In this document: piece after piece, positions 17,303 through 26,501 of the stretch | Layout of the letters: each line of letters begins with the position of its first letter | How positions within the stretch are numbered: the stretch's first letter is position 1 | Translations under genes and position numbers: made by a program | Notes under the pieces: generated by a model | Database searches by the model: none | What the model saw: the letters and a program-made list of their open reading frames with translations, nothing else | Told to the model about the DNA's origin: nothing | DNA from: Mariniblastus fucicola | GTDB lineage: Bacteria; Planctomycetota; Planctomycetia; Pirellulales; Pirellulaceae | DNA: 64,000 nt | NCBI RefSeq assembly: GCF_008087665.1 | Contig: NZ_CP042912.1 | Coordinates: 5,146,001-5,210,000, forward strand | Direction: 5' to 3'

Positions 17303-18952
17303 ATGGCCAACGCCACAAACTCCTGCCCGTCCGAATTGCCTGCCTTCTGCCAACAGCGGCACTGGTCGATCTATTGGATCTTCATCGCCTGCTCGCTGGT
17401 GATGATCGGCGGTCGAGTCATGACGATGCAGAACTGGCAAACTCCAGGCGAATCGGTTTTTCACAGCGCCAACGATCGCAGCCGCTGGGCAACCGTGCGA
17501 GCACTCGGCGACCACAACACCTATGAAATCGACGAAGTCGCCCAGCCGGGCCAGCCGATTCGCTGGGACACGATCGATATGGTTCGCCACATCGGCGCCG
17601 ATGGCTACATGCATTCGTATTCCAGCAAACCGACGTTGTATCCGACGATGGTGGCCGGCATTTACAAAGCCGTCAAAGCCGTCACGGGAATGGAGATTAC
17701 CGAGCATTCATTGTGGGTGCCGCGGATCATTTTGCTGATCACCAATGTGCTGCCATGGGGCATCTTTTTGTTCTTCCTGGCGAAGCTGATCGATCGCGTT
17801 CCGGTGCGAGACTGGAGTCGCTATTTCGTTTTGGCGGTCGCAGGATTCGGAACGTACCTGTCAACCTTTTCGGTCACGCTCAACAATCATTTGCCGGCCG
17901 CGATCAGCGTGATGATCGCATCGTATTTTCTGTGTCGCATTTTGTGGAAGCAACGAAGCGATTGGTTGTGCTTTTTCCTGTGCGGGATGTTCGCCTCCTT
18001 TACAGCAGCCAACGAGCTTCCGGCGCTTTCGTTTCTGGCGATCGTTGGAGCATTCTGTCTGGTTCGTTCGCCGCTGATGACATTCGCCGGTTTCCTGCCA
18101 GGCTTCGCGCTGGTTGTGGCCGCTTTCTTTGGCACCAACTTTTTGGCTCACGGACAATGGAAGCCGCCGTATCTCCATCGCGGCGACGGAGACATGCTGC
18201 TTTCAATCGAAGGCGACCACGAAGCGTCTTTTAATGACGGCAAGCTACCGGAAGCGCTTCGCAGTGAGATCGCGACCGCGGCTCCGAAACTCAATTTTGC
18301 GCTGCCGAAGATCGTGAAAGGCGATTGGCCCAGCACGTCTGACGAAGTGCAGCGGTGGGTTGTCCGCGACCGGGACAGCGACGCTCAATATGCGGTGCGG
18401 CACCAGTCCGGCACGGATCAGTTCGCCGTTCACAAGTGGAGCAATTGGTACGAGTTTCCTGGCAGCTACTGGTTGGCGTCACGGGCCGAGTCAAAATCGG
18501 AAGTTGATCGCGGGCAGCCGGATCAGCTACTGTACGCGTTTCATTGCCTGTTTGGGCACCACGGTGTTTTTTCGTTGACGCCGGTTTGGATTTTGGCGTT
18601 CGCCGGCATGGTGGTCCTGCTGTGGAACGAGCGGATGCAGTTGAGACTTTTTGCGTTGATGACGATCGTTTTGACGGTGGTCGTGATTTCGTTTTACGTG
18701 CTGTATCGCCCGACGATGGATCGCAATTACGGCGGCGTGACGAGTGCCTTGCGTTGGCTTCTGTGGCTGGCTCCGCTGTGGCTGGTTTGCATGTTGCCCG
18801 TTGTTGAATGGCTGGGGAAAACCAGAAACGGACGGTTTGTTTGCATCGCCTTGCTGGTCGTAAGTGGTTTGTCGGCGGCGTATTCGTTGGACAACCCGTG
18901 GACGCATCCCTGGTTGTATGAGATTTGGAGTTGGACGGGTTTGCCGCGATAG
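17303..18952 (+). CDS. Polytopic membrane protein, possible GT-C-type
   Basis: A 549-residue inner-membrane protein with about ten hydrophobic helices and a soluble segment of roughly 130 residues (about 18150-18540). I do not recognise a specific family. An early periplasmic loop after helix one (residues about 40-130, with DMVRHIGADGYMHSYSSKP), followed by many helices, is reminiscent of GT-C glycosyltransferases that use polyprenyl-phosphate sugars. The position just after a GtrB/DPM1-like gene, with a 113-base gap, fits that idea, but no catalytic motif proves it. ATG 17303 (MANATNSC) is chosen; the longer frame from 17033 overlaps the glycosyltransferase and is non-coding there. Confidence 0.6.
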   Translation: MANATNSCPSELPAFCQQRHWSIYWIFIACSLVMIGGRVMTMQNWQTPGESVFHSANDRSRWATVRALGDHNTYEIDEVAQPGQPIRWDTIDMVRHIGADGYMHSYSSKPTLYPTMVAGIYKAVKAVTGMEITEHSLWVPRIILLITNVLPWGIFLFFLAKLIDRVPVRDWSRYFVLAVAGFGTYLSTFSVTLNNHLPAAISVMIASYFLCRILWKQRSDWLCFFLCGMFASFTAANELPALSFLAIVGAFCLVRSPLMTFAGFLPGFALVVAAFFGTNFLAHGQWKPPYLHRGDGDMLLSIEGDHEASFNDGKLPEALRSEIATAAPKLNFALPKIVKGDWPSTSDEVQRWVVRDRDSDAQYAVRHQSGTDQFAVHKWSNWYEFPGSYWLASRAESKSEVDRGQPDQLLYAFHCLFGHHGVFSLTPVWILAFAGMVVLLWNERMQLRLFALMTIVLTVVVISFYVLYRPTMDRNYGGVTSALRWLLWLAPLWLVCMLPVVEWLGKTRNGRFVCIALLVVSGLSAAYSLDNPWTHPWLYEIWSWTGLPR

Positions 18953-18974
18953 ATTTCTGTTTGCGGCCTGCCGT

Positions 18975-20273
18975 CTACAACGCCGCGATTTTTCGTTTGA
19001 TCAACTCCCGCTCGTGATCCGCGACGTCGCGAGAAAGTGCCAACAGCAATCGATCCACCGCTGCTGTTTTCTCGCCCGCCAGCTCGTGCACCTTTGCGAT
19101 CGCACAATCCAGCAGAAAGCTCTCCCGAATCTGATTTGACTGGTCAAGCCAACTCAGCTCGCGCATCGCTTCAGCTTCATCGCCGCGTTGCGCCAACGCG
19201 ATCGCCCGATTGAGCCGATAAACCGGAGACGCATGCAACTCCAGCAACCGATCGTACAGACTGACGATCGCGTTCCAGTCCGTCGCCTCAACGCTCTGGG
19301 CACGGCAATGCAACATCGCGATGGCAGCCTCCAGGTGAAAACGGCTTTCTGGCAATCCCGCTCGCTGCATCCATCGATCTGCGATCAGAATCAGATTCCG
19401 ATCCCACTTCGCCCGATCCTGATCTTCCAGCAAAACTGTTTCACCATCTTCGTCCTTTCGCGACTCCAAACGCGAACCGTGATACAGCATCAACGCCAAC
19501 AACGCGAAACTGGTCCGACTGCCGAGTTCGCTGTTGCACAAAAGATGACATAGCCGAGCGGATTCTTCGCAAAGATCGTCACGAATCGGATCGGAGCCCC
19601 GTGAGGTGCTGTATCCCTCGTTGAACATCAGGTACAGCGTGTCATGCACCGCCGACAGTCGCTCCTGAAGTTCACTTGCCGCCGGCAGTTCGATCGCAAT
19701 CGATTCCCTGGCCAGTTTTTGTTTCGCACGCTGAATTCGTTTTTTGACATTCTCCGGATTCAGCAGCAGCCCGCGAGCAATTTCGTGCACGCCGAAACCA
19801 CACAGGACTTTCAAGGTCAGCGCGATTTGCGATTGCCGATCGAGCACCGGATGACAGCAGACGAAAATCATCCGCAGCAGACTATCTGGCAGCTCGGCTT
19901 CCTCCAGCCAATGGTCTACCAACTGTTCAGGTGATTCGGACGGCACGACGACTTCTGCCATCGCGCGGCGGAACACCTCTTCGCGTCGCAGCTCATCCAG
20001 AATCCGATTTTTCGCAACGCGATGAATCCACGCCGCGGGATTCTTTGGCAGTCCATTCTGCTTCCACGAGTTCATCGCCTGTAGCATCGCGGCTTGCACG
20101 GTTTCCTCGATCAGTTCCAAACGCGCCAAACCGAACACCCGACTGAGCACCGAAACAAGGTTCGCGTGCTCGTGCCGGAAAAAATGTTCGACCAACGAGT
20201 CAGCGGACTCAGGCGAATCCGTTGACTCCGTACCGTTAGACGGCTGATTGGCATTTTGAAAACCGTCGCTCAT
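18975..20273 (-). CDS. ECF-type RNA polymerase sigma factor, ECF42 group
   Basis: A sigma factor of 432 residues, much longer than a usual ECF (about 190). Region 2 includes ETVQAAMLQAMNSW and NPAAWIHRVAKNRILDELRR; region 4 includes ALTLKVLCGFGVHEIARGLL and KKRIQRAKQKL. The C-terminal half is an all-helical, TPR-like domain (DUF6596 type, with HDTLYLMFNEGY, then YDRLLELHASPVYRLNRAIAL), which in the ECF42 group is needed for activity instead of an anti-sigma factor. The start at ATG 20273 overlaps the stop of the YCII-like gene as ATGA, the typical ECF42 arrangement. It probably controls its own operon and a small DGPF/YCII regulon. Confidence 0.93.
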   Translation of the reverse strand: MSDGFQNANQPSNGTESTDSPESADSLVEHFFRHEHANLVSVLSRVFGLARLELIEETVQAAMLQAMNSWKQNGLPKNPAAWIHRVAKNRILDELRREEVFRRAMAEVVVPSESPEQLVDHWLEEAELPDSLLRMIFVCCHPVLDRQSQIALTLKVLCGFGVHEIARGLLLNPENVKKRIQRAKQKLARESIAIELPAASELQERLSAVHDTLYLMFNEGYSTSRGSDPIRDDLCEESARLCHLLCNSELGSRTSFALLALMLYHGSRLESRKDEDGETVLLEDQDRAKWDRNLILIADRWMQRAGLPESRFHLEAAIAMLHCRAQSVEATDWNAIVSLYDRLLELHASPVYRLNRAIALAQRGDEAEAMRELSWLDQSNQIRESFLLDCAIAKVHELAGEKTAAVDRLLLALSRDVADHERELIKRKIAAL

Positions 20274-20623
20274 TCGGGAGCCGGGATGTCCATCAGTTCT
20301 CTGACTTCCACGCATCCGCCAACTTCAAACACTGGGCAGCCTTTGGTCAGCTTGGATGCCGCGTCCAGATCAGCAGCTTCGACCAGCGAGTATCCTCCGA
20401 TCAATTCCTTGCTTTCGGTGAACGGACCGTCGGTAACGACTTCGCCGCTCTTGACGACCTTGCCCTCCGGTTTCAGTGCATCGCCCGGTGCGACCATCCA
20501 GCCGGCTTCCATCCCGCCTTTGATCCAAGTCATCCAATTCTGGAAAACGGTTTGCATTTCTTCCGGGGAAGCGTTTTCAGAATCGAATTCGGATTCACGG
20601 TAAACGAACATGAATTTTGCCAT
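20270..20623 (-). CDS. YCII/DGPF-domain protein paired with the ECF42 sigma factor
   Basis: A cytoplasmic protein of about 117 residues with the YCII fold. Visible elements are MAKFMFVYRES at the start, the Trp/Gly-rich WMTWIKGGMEAGWM region, and VVTDGPFTESKELIGGY, the DGPF motif that names the group, then the terminal CVEVRELMDI strand. ATG 20623 places the domain at residue 1; ATG 20638 is an in-frame alternative. DGPF proteins are standard partners of ECF42 sigma factors. Their biochemical role is unsettled; YCII relatives include chlorinated-catabolite dehydrochlorinases. It is translationally coupled to the sigma gene and upstream of it. Confidence 0.92.
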   Translation of the reverse strand: MAKFMFVYRESEFDSENASPEEMQTVFQNWMTWIKGGMEAGWMVAPGDALKPEGKVVKSGEVVTDGPFTESKELIGGYSLVEAADLDAASKLTKGCPVFEVGGCVEVRELMDIPAPE

Positions 20624-20894
20624 CTCTTTAATCTCCATTGAGTTGCGGTCGCCTCACCGATGTGACGCATTATAGGAACGACGAACGCCGGGCTTCGCCG
20701 GGGACAAAATAGAGTAAAATTTCCCGGCCCGCATTTTGGTCCGCCTGACCATGTGCCTATTTGGCCCCAAATTGGGATTTCGGCGTCTTGAAGTGCCTGG
20801 GACCGCTGGTATGCTGGATAGATTAGGCGAAATGGCCGGGTTTGCCGGTCTTATTTGCGGGCGATTACGCCAACGATCAACTTGAGGAGCCACT

Positions 20895-22307
20895 ATGAGT
20901 AATTCTTCGCGATTGAAGAATTGTTTGCTGATTTTTTCGATAGCCTGCCTGTTCGCATTCGCGTCCCAGGACTCAGCGAAAGCTGACGGTAGCTGGGGAA
21001 GTTCGCGCGGCGGTTGGGGATCATCGGGCGGTTCAGGCGGAAGCATGGGCGGCGGAAGTTACGGCTGTCAGGGCGGCGGTTTGTTCAGCCGAGCGCCGGT
21101 TCGCAACTTGCTTTCTCGCGTCGGATCCGGAATTGGAAACGGCATCGCCAACATTGGCGACGGCATCGCTAACATTTTTGAGCGGCAACCACTACGCAAC
21201 GGCCTGTTCGGTTCGCGCGGTGGCTGGGGCAGCAATGGCGGCTACGCATCCAACGGCAGCAGTGGCGGAAGCCAAGGCACTTGGGGTAGCTCAGGTGGAT
21301 GGGGTTGCAGCGGCGGTGGATATGCAGGCTCTTCGACCTGGTCGCAACCATCTTACATCTCGGCGCCGGCAACAACGCTCGGTTCAGCCATTCCAATGGA
21401 TTCGGCCGTTCCAATTTACGACTCAGGCGCCATCATCGGTAGCACCAACATGGGCGGCTTCGGAAGTTCCGGAAGCATTTCTGCTTACGTTGATCCAGCG
21501 ATTTCTTACGGCACAATCAGTTCACCTGCTATGCAATACGAAACTAGCTCTCAAGTCCTTGACTACGGTTACTACGGATCGCAGTTTGGCCCGATTGGAA
21601 TTCCAACCGACGCGACACTCATCAACGGGACTGTGATCACGGGTCCCATGTTGGATGTCAATGGCCAGTCCGACAATGGAATTATCGAAACGCCTGGCGG
21701 GTCTGATCTTCCGGGCAACGATTACTACGATGGCGGCTCGGAGCCAACTCCGGACGACGCGTTCGGTGCAGAGGAAGATGACGATTCTGCTTACATGCCT
21801 CGCGGCAAAGCGATCCTTAGTCTGGACGTTCCGAAAGATGCCAAAGTCTTCATCAATGACAAACTGACTCGCACTTCCGGAACCACTCGCAGCTACGTCT
21901 CTCGCAACCTGATTCGGGGCAAAGAATATCGCTACCGAGTCAAAGTTGTCTCTGAGGTTGATGGCAAGGATGTCGTTAAATCGCGTGTCGTGACGATGCG
22001 TGGTGGTGAACAGAACGAGGTCGCTTTCAACTTTGATCCGATCGTAACCCGTGTTGTGTTAAGCGTTCCTGAGGATGCGAAAGTCATTATCGATGGCAAA
22101 GAAACATCAACCGCTGGAGCATTCCGTTCGTTTGCGACACAGCGACTCAAGTCTGGCAAGTGGGATGATTACTCGGTTGAAGTTTCTGTCGTTCGCGATG
22201 GAAAAACGCTGACTCGCAAAGAGAAATTTGATCTCGCCGCCGGTGAGTTTCGGTTCTTTGAGTTCGATTTCGATCAGTCTGCTGCAAACAGCATCGTGAA
22301 GAAGTAG
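20895..22307 (+). CDS. Exported Gly/Ser-rich protein with two TIGR03000 domains
   Basis: A 470-residue protein with a signal peptide (residues 1-30, ending SAKA). A Gly/Ser/Trp-rich region runs to about residue 145, including repeated WGSSGG-type units. A linker of about 150 residues, Ser/Thr/Pro/Asp-rich, leads to two tandem TIGR03000 domains. The first starts at AILSLDVPKDAKVFINDK (about residue 306) and contains RSYVSRNL; the second starts at RVVLSVPEDAKVIIDGK (about residue 386) and contains RSFATQRL. TIGR03000 is characteristic of planctomycetes, function unknown. The ribosome site GAGGAG sits 6 bases before ATG 20895. A hairpin follows the gene, so it appears monocistronic. A role in the surface or cell wall is only inference. 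Confidence 0.88.
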   Translation: MSNSSRLKNCLLIFSIACLFAFASQDSAKADGSWGSSRGGWGSSGGSGGSMGGGSYGCQGGGLFSRAPVRNLLSRVGSGIGNGIANIGDGIANIFERQPLRNGLFGSRGGWGSNGGYASNGSSGGSQGTWGSSGGWGCSGGGYAGSSTWSQPSYISAPATTLGSAIPMDSAVPIYDSGAIIGSTNMGGFGSSGSISAYVDPAISYGTISSPAMQYETSSQVLDYGYYGSQFGPIGIPTDATLINGTVITGPMLDVNGQSDNGIIETPGGSDLPGNDYYDGGSEPTPDDAFGAEEDDDSAYMPRGKAILSLDVPKDAKVFINDKLTRTSGTTRSYVSRNLIRGKEYRYRVKVVSEVDGKDVVKSRVVTMRGGEQNEVAFNFDPIVTRVVLSVPEDAKVIIDGKETSTAGAFRSFATQRLKSGKWDDYSVEVSVVRDGKTLTRKEKFDLAAGEFRFFEFDFDQSAANSIVKK

Positions 22308-22406
22308 GCATTGGGAGCTTTCAAGGTGTTGTAGGCTTCCAGCCTTCCGACGCAGCAATGCGTTGGGCCCTTGCAAGCTTTTTAACTGCAAACGAACAAC
22401 GACTCC

Positions 22407-22439
22407 AAGGCCGGTCTGCAACAGATCGGCCTTTCGTTT
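22407..22439 (+). terminator. Hairpin terminator after the TIGR03000 gene
   Basis: Stem AAGGCCGGTCT / AGATCGGCCTT with a GCAAC loop contains one G-T wobble. The T-run after it is weak and interrupted (TTTCGTTT), so it may be inefficient. It lies between the TIGR03000 stop at 22307 and the end of the convergent epimerase gene at 22452. Confidence 0.6.
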
Positions 22440-22451
22440 GCGCGTTCCCGT

Positions 22452-23381
22452 TTAACGACGCGATTCCAATTCGGCGACCGCTGAACGCCAGTCCTCGAAT
22501 TGAAACCCGAACCCGGATTCGAGCAATCGTCCAGGAATGACACGGCGGCTTTTCAGGATTAGCTCCGTATCGGTTCGCATGAATACAGCACCAATCTCAG
22601 CCATCCACTTCATCGCGGGCAAACCGAATCCGACGCCAAGCGCCTTCCGCAATTCCGACTGAAACTGTGCCTGAGGCAGGGGGTTCGGAGCAGCAAGATT
22701 CACCGGTCCGCTTAACGACTCGTTCTCAATCAAAAACCGGACTGCATTCACAAAGTCCTGCCCGTGAATCCAGGACACGAACTGTTTGCCGGAACCGATT
22801 CGTCCCCCGAGCCATCTCTGGGTCAGTCCGCAAAGCACGTCGAAAACGCCGTCCTTGTCGGGCGACATGACCATCGCAGTTCGCATTGCCACCTTGCGAG
22901 TTTGCGGCACCGAGGCCTTTTCCAGCTCCAACTCCCAGGCTTTGGCGATCTCGATACTTCGTGCCCAGTAAGCCGGCGTATCCTTTTCGTTTCCGCCGAT
23001 GATGCCAGTCGCTTCATCGTTCGCAGCATCAAACCGATGCGAATAGATCGTTGCCGTGCTCATCTGCAACCAGACTTTCGGCGGCGACACTGAATTTGCG
23101 ATAGCTCGGCCGATGACTCGAGTCGAGTCGACCCGCGAGTCCTTCATCTCAAGAAGATTCTCTTCGGTGTAGCGGCAGTTAACCGTGCGACCCGCGAGAT
23201 TGATGACGACGTCGGCACCATCAACATGCCGCGTCCAGGAACCAAGTCCAATCCCGTCCCAACGCATCGATTCGTCTGCCGCGTTGCGGCCCAGAACGAC
23301 AACTTCGTCGCCACTGGACTTGAATGCACGCTCGAGTAGTTGCCCGACCTGACCACTGCCTCCTGGAATAACGATCTTCAT
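22452..23381 (-). CDS. TIGR01777-family NAD-dependent epimerase (SDR39U1/YfcH)
   Basis: A short-chain dehydrogenase/epimerase-like protein of 309 residues. The Rossmann motif VIPGGSGQVGQLL is at the N-terminus, followed by VINLAGRTVNCRYTEEN, which is diagnostic for TIGR01777, then STATIYSHRF, the WELELEKA helix and the VSWIHGQDFVNAV segment. The C-terminal DUF1731-type region (VNLAAPNPLPQAQFQ and LGVGFGLPAMKW) completes the family. Substrate unknown; relatives are cytoplasmic. ATG 23381 overlaps the stop codon of the DUF2071 gene by one base (TAATG), so the two are coupled. The longer frame from 23432 is not needed. Confidence 0.9.
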   Translation of the reverse strand: MKIVIPGGSGQVGQLLERAFKSSGDEVVVLGRNAADESMRWDGIGLGSWTRHVDGADVVINLAGRTVNCRYTEENLLEMKDSRVDSTRVIGRAIANSVSPPKVWLQMSTATIYSHRFDAANDEATGIIGGNEKDTPAYWARSIEIAKAWELELEKASVPQTRKVAMRTAMVMSPDKDGVFDVLCGLTQRWLGGRIGSGKQFVSWIHGQDFVNAVRFLIENESLSGPVNLAAPNPLPQAQFQSELRKALGVGFGLPAMKWMAEIGAVFMRTDTELILKSRRVIPGRLLESGFGFQFEDWRSAVAELESRR

Positions 23382-24127
23382 TACCGGGCTTTCGTAGTTT
23401 CTGGACAGCAAAGATTTGGACGTCCATGCCATTCATGTTCGATACCTCGCATCAGTAACGCGCAGTCAAACTCAACCGTTCCCGGCGGAAACATCTTTGA
23501 GTTTTCGAAGTAGCTGGATCGAACTTCGGAAACTTCCAGGGCTTCCACGTTCCAGTTCTTACAACACAGCTCAAGACCATCGAACTTGCTGGACGCATGA
23601 GCATCCGAATAACCGAGGGAGCCCAGCTCGAAAAACTTCGAAGCAGAATCCAACGACTCGAATACCGAAGAGGCATTCCATGTGCCGACTGATCCTGCCA
23701 CGTGGACCGACTCGCCACCGTCGCGACTGGTCATCGTCACCGAAAAATCGTTTTCGCTTTCAACCGCTTCGAAATGTGCGTGATGATGTACGCCAGGAAA
23801 AATTCGACCGCCTGCCAGCGAGTTGAGTACCGAATTCGTGTCCCGTCGCGGAATGTAAACGCCGTGTTGTGTTTGCCCTTCGGAATCCCACTCAACGGCA
23901 ATTCGATGAGCTGCGTTTTCTGACCGAATGCCCCACTGAAATGGCGAAAACTTCGGACGAACATGTTTAAGGCGAATCAGACAAATGCCTCCGATCGCAT
24001 AGCCATGATAGAGCTGTGGACGAAACGGAGCCGGCAGGACAGAAGCCATGCAGCCTGCGTCGACTCGATAGTTCGCTAGAATGCGACGATCAATTAATCC
24101 GGAAATTGCAGGTAAACGCATCATCAT
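23381..24127 (-). CDS. DUF2071 (YqjF-like) family protein
   Basis: A 248-residue cytoplasmic protein. Features of the DUF2071 family are the N-terminal VLPAPFRPQLYHGYAIGGICLIRLKHVRP-type strand pair (only part of it quoted), the AAHRIAV and GVYIPRRDTNS segments and a GRIFPGVHHH motif. The reaction is unknown. It overlaps the epimerase gene that follows by one base, and the same pairing of DUF2071 and TIGR01777 proteins is seen elsewhere, so they may act on a common substrate. Start ATG 24127 is followed by two more Met codons, and initiation at either of these would change little. Confidence 0.75.
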   Translation of the reverse strand: MMMRLPAISGLIDRRILANYRVDAGCMASVLPAPFRPQLYHGYAIGGICLIRLKHVRPKFSPFQWGIRSENAAHRIAVEWDSEGQTQHGVYIPRRDTNSVLNSLAGGRIFPGVHHHAHFEAVESENDFSVTMTSRDGGESVHVAGSVGTWNASSVFESLDSASKFFELGSLGYSDAHASSKFDGLELCCKNWNVEALEVSEVRSSYFENSKMFPPGTVEFDCALLMRGIEHEWHGRPNLCCPETTKAR

Positions 24128-24307
24128 TCAAGGGTACCACGAAACAAACGGCATGCTGATAACCGCGAGTACGATCGATGCAAAACCCTATATAATGACT
24201 ACCCTGAACATTTTGGGACACATTGGCGTTCATGGTCGTCTGGCAATGAAACTGATCAAGTTCCAGAAACTTTTAGTTATATGAACTATTGCTGGTCGAA
24301 CGCATTA

Positions 24308-25942
24308 ATGAAAAACCTCTTCCTGAATCTCACGTTCCTGCCGCAATCAGCCTGGTTTCTGGCTCCTTTGATCGCCTTGGCCGTCACGATGCCGGCTATC
24401 GGGCAGGATGCTTCGCCCGAGTCCGAGCCAACCGTTGCCAAAGAGTCCAGCTCAGAATCGGACGTGGAGGAAGATGCAGAACAGGAAGCCGAGCCGTTTG
24501 CAGCAGAAATCGGCTTGCTCAAGGATTCATTTCCTGACGACAGCGACAGCGAACTGGTCAAAGAGCTGACGAAGACGCTCAAGCAACACAAGTCGAAGGC
24601 CTTGATCACCAACGACGCGATTATCTTCGGAATCCTGATGGTCATCCTTGGTCTGATCTTTTGGACTTCGAATAGTAACATCGGCTTGTTCAAACTTTTC
24701 TACAAAGTCGTTCCGATGCTGCTGGTTTGTTATTTCCTGCCGTCGCTTCTAACGTTCTTTGAATTGGTCGATCACCATAACTCGAACCTCTACTACATGG
24801 CCACGCGGTACTTGCTGCCGGCTACGCTGGTGCTGTTAACTCTAAGCATTGACCTGAAAGAAATTTTCAAGCTTGGCCCTAAAGCTTTGATCATGTTCCT
24901 GACCGGAACTGCGGGTGTCGTTTTCGGCGGGCCCATCGCCGTCTTAATCGTTTCGTTTTTTGCTCCGGACATCATTGGAGTCGATGGCCCTGAAGCGGTT
25001 TGGCGCGGACTCAGCACGGTTGCTGGAAGCTGGATCGGCGGCGGAGCAAACCAGGCCGCGATGCAAGTTGTGTTCATGAGTCCTCCCGACGGCGCGACGG
25101 CGGCAACCGAGAAAAATCTTGGGGATTTGTATAGTGTGATGATCGCAGTTGACGTTTTCGTGGCTGAGATCTGGATGCTGTTTCTGCTGTTGGGGGTCGG
25201 GAAAGCGGATGCGATTGATCGGCTTTTCAAAGCGGACTCTTCAAGCATTCGAAGGCTGCAAGAGAAGATGGAGAAGTTCAGCCAGAAAGTAGCTCGCGTC
25301 CCCAGCGCCACTGACTTGATGGTTTTGGGAGCCATCGGATTCGGTGCAACGGCGTTGGCTCACTACGGCGGATCGGAAATCTCTACCTATGTAAAGGAAT
25401 TGATCAAGGCAACAACTCCGCAGGATGTCGGCTCTGTCGAGGCTGGCGTGTCGGCGACATCGCCGTGGGCGTTTCTGAAAAGCCTTGGACTGGCCAGTTC
25501 ATTTTTCTGGCTGATCGTGATTTCAACCACGATTGGCATCCTTCTTTCGTTCACGCCGCTGAAAAACTACGAAGGCGCAGGGGCTTCGAAATTGGGAACA
25601 GTTTTCATTTTCATTTTGGTTGCCGTGATCGGCATGGGGATGGACATCAGTGCTGTTGCCAAACATCCAGGTTACTTTCTGGTCGGCGGCATTTGGATGC
25701 TGTTTCACGTTGGGTTGATGTTCCTGGTCGGCTGGCTGATTCGGGCACCGTATTTTTTCCTCGCCGTCGGCAGCAAAGCCAACATCGGCGGCGCGGCAAG
25801 TGCTCCGGTCGTCGCGGCGGCCTTCCATCCGTCGTTGGCTCCGGTTGGCGTTTTACTGGCGGTTCTGGGGTACGCATTGGGGACCTATGGAGCAATGGTT
25901 TGCGCGTGGATGATGCAAGCCGCGACGCCGGCAGGCGGATAA
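24308..25942 (+). CDS. DUF819 family polytopic membrane protein
   Basis: A 544-residue membrane protein. An N-terminal hydrophobic signal or anchor (MKNLFLNL and on) is followed by an acidic Ser/Glu linker to about residue 75, then about ten transmembrane helices. Residues VAGSWIGGGANQAAM are the conserved DUF819 motif, and the second half repeats it in similar form (SKANIGGAASAPVVAAAF), consistent with an inverted-repeat transporter fold. The family (YjcL-like) is uncharacterised and has been likened to secondary carriers. A TATAAT box lies at 24191-24196. ATG 24281 is an in-frame alternative start adding nine residues. Confidence 0.85.
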   Translation: MKNLFLNLTFLPQSAWFLAPLIALAVTMPAIGQDASPESEPTVAKESSSESDVEEDAEQEAEPFAAEIGLLKDSFPDDSDSELVKELTKTLKQHKSKALITNDAIIFGILMVILGLIFWTSNSNIGLFKLFYKVVPMLLVCYFLPSLLTFFELVDHHNSNLYYMATRYLLPATLVLLTLSIDLKEIFKLGPKALIMFLTGTAGVVFGGPIAVLIVSFFAPDIIGVDGPEAVWRGLSTVAGSWIGGGANQAAMQVVFMSPPDGATAATEKNLGDLYSVMIAVDVFVAEIWMLFLLLGVGKADAIDRLFKADSSSIRRLQEKMEKFSQKVARVPSATDLMVLGAIGFGATALAHYGGSEISTYVKELIKATTPQDVGSVEAGVSATSPWAFLKSLGLASSFFWLIVISTTIGILLSFTPLKNYEGAGASKLGTVFIFILVAVIGMGMDISAVAKHPGYFLVGGIWMLFHVGLMFLVGWLIRAPYFFLAVGSKANIGGAASAPVVAAAFHPSLAPVGVLLAVLGYALGTYGAMVCAWMMQAATPAGG

Positions 25943-26010
25943 TTCTCGCTCACATTTCTGGCTTGCATCCATCCGCGATTGACGTAGAATTCCGCAAGTC
26001 AGACTGACAC

Positions 26011-26094
26011 GGGGGCGTGGCGGAATTGGCAGACGCGCTAGATTTAGGATCTAGTGTCCTTACGGACGTGCAGGTTCAATTCCTGTCGCCCCCA
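26011..26094 (+). tRNA. tRNA-Leu (anticodon UAG)
   Basis: An 84-nucleotide class II tRNA. The acceptor stem GGGGGCG (26011-26017) pairs with CGCCCCC (26087-26093), followed by discriminator A. The anticodon stem CTAGA/TCTAG encloses loop TTTAGGA with anticodon TAG at 26045-26047. A variable arm with a short stem (TGTCCTTACGGACGT region) and a TPsiC arm with GTTCAAT complete the fold. The CCA end is not encoded. A reading frame through the tRNA (starting at 26017) is an artefact. Confidence 0.97.
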
Positions 26095-26105
26095 CTAAGA
26101 AAACC

Positions 26106-26142
26106 AGGGACTTATGACGATTCAGTTTTAGGTCCCTTTTTT
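26106..26142 (+). terminator. Rho-independent terminator after tRNA-Leu
   Basis: Stem AGGGACTTA / TAGGTCCCT (one wobble) with a loop of about 14 bases is followed by a run of six T residues. It begins about 12 bases after the tRNA 3' end. Confidence 0.75.
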
Positions 26143-26223
26143 CGTGCAATGTGCCATGGGGACAATTTGCGGCACGCCAGAGTTTTCAATCGCAGAACGG
26201 CGTCGACCGATCCTTTGGTGGGA

Positions 26224-26457
26224 TCAACTTTTGAGCAATCCCGATGTCGAGACATGCACATGGTAAATCCACTTAGTAAACTCGAATTGATGGTCACCTG
26301 GATTTTCTATTTCCAGCCTGACGATCGCGGTCTCGCCAAGTTGCAATTCCCCCAAATCACAATTCATTTCCCAGAACTGCGATTGGCGATGACGAATCAA
26401 AACGGTACTGCATTCGACTTCTGTTTGTGAATAAAGTGCATCAGGGCCGGGTTTATT
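26224..26457 (-). pseudogene. DUF1573-like gene remnant
   Basis: An open frame of 78 codons between two stops, with only one internal ATG. It reads as one strand pair of an immunoglobulin-like DUF1573/ASH module: CDLGELQLGETAIVRLEIEN, followed by PGDHQFEFTKW. There is no plausible start upstream and the frame ends before the module would be complete, so it appears to be a fragment of an exported DUF1573 protein. Assigned by residue pattern only. It lies in the decayed segment just after tRNA-Leu. Confidence 0.4.
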
Positions 26458-26501
26458 TCACGGCATGAATGCACGCACAACGGCGCACAAAAGCGAACTA
26501 G

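Noticed and set aside
26017-26430. 137-residue plus-strand frame starting MAELADALDLG
   Set aside because: It reads through tRNA-Leu; the N-terminal residues are the translated tRNA and such frames are a known artefact.
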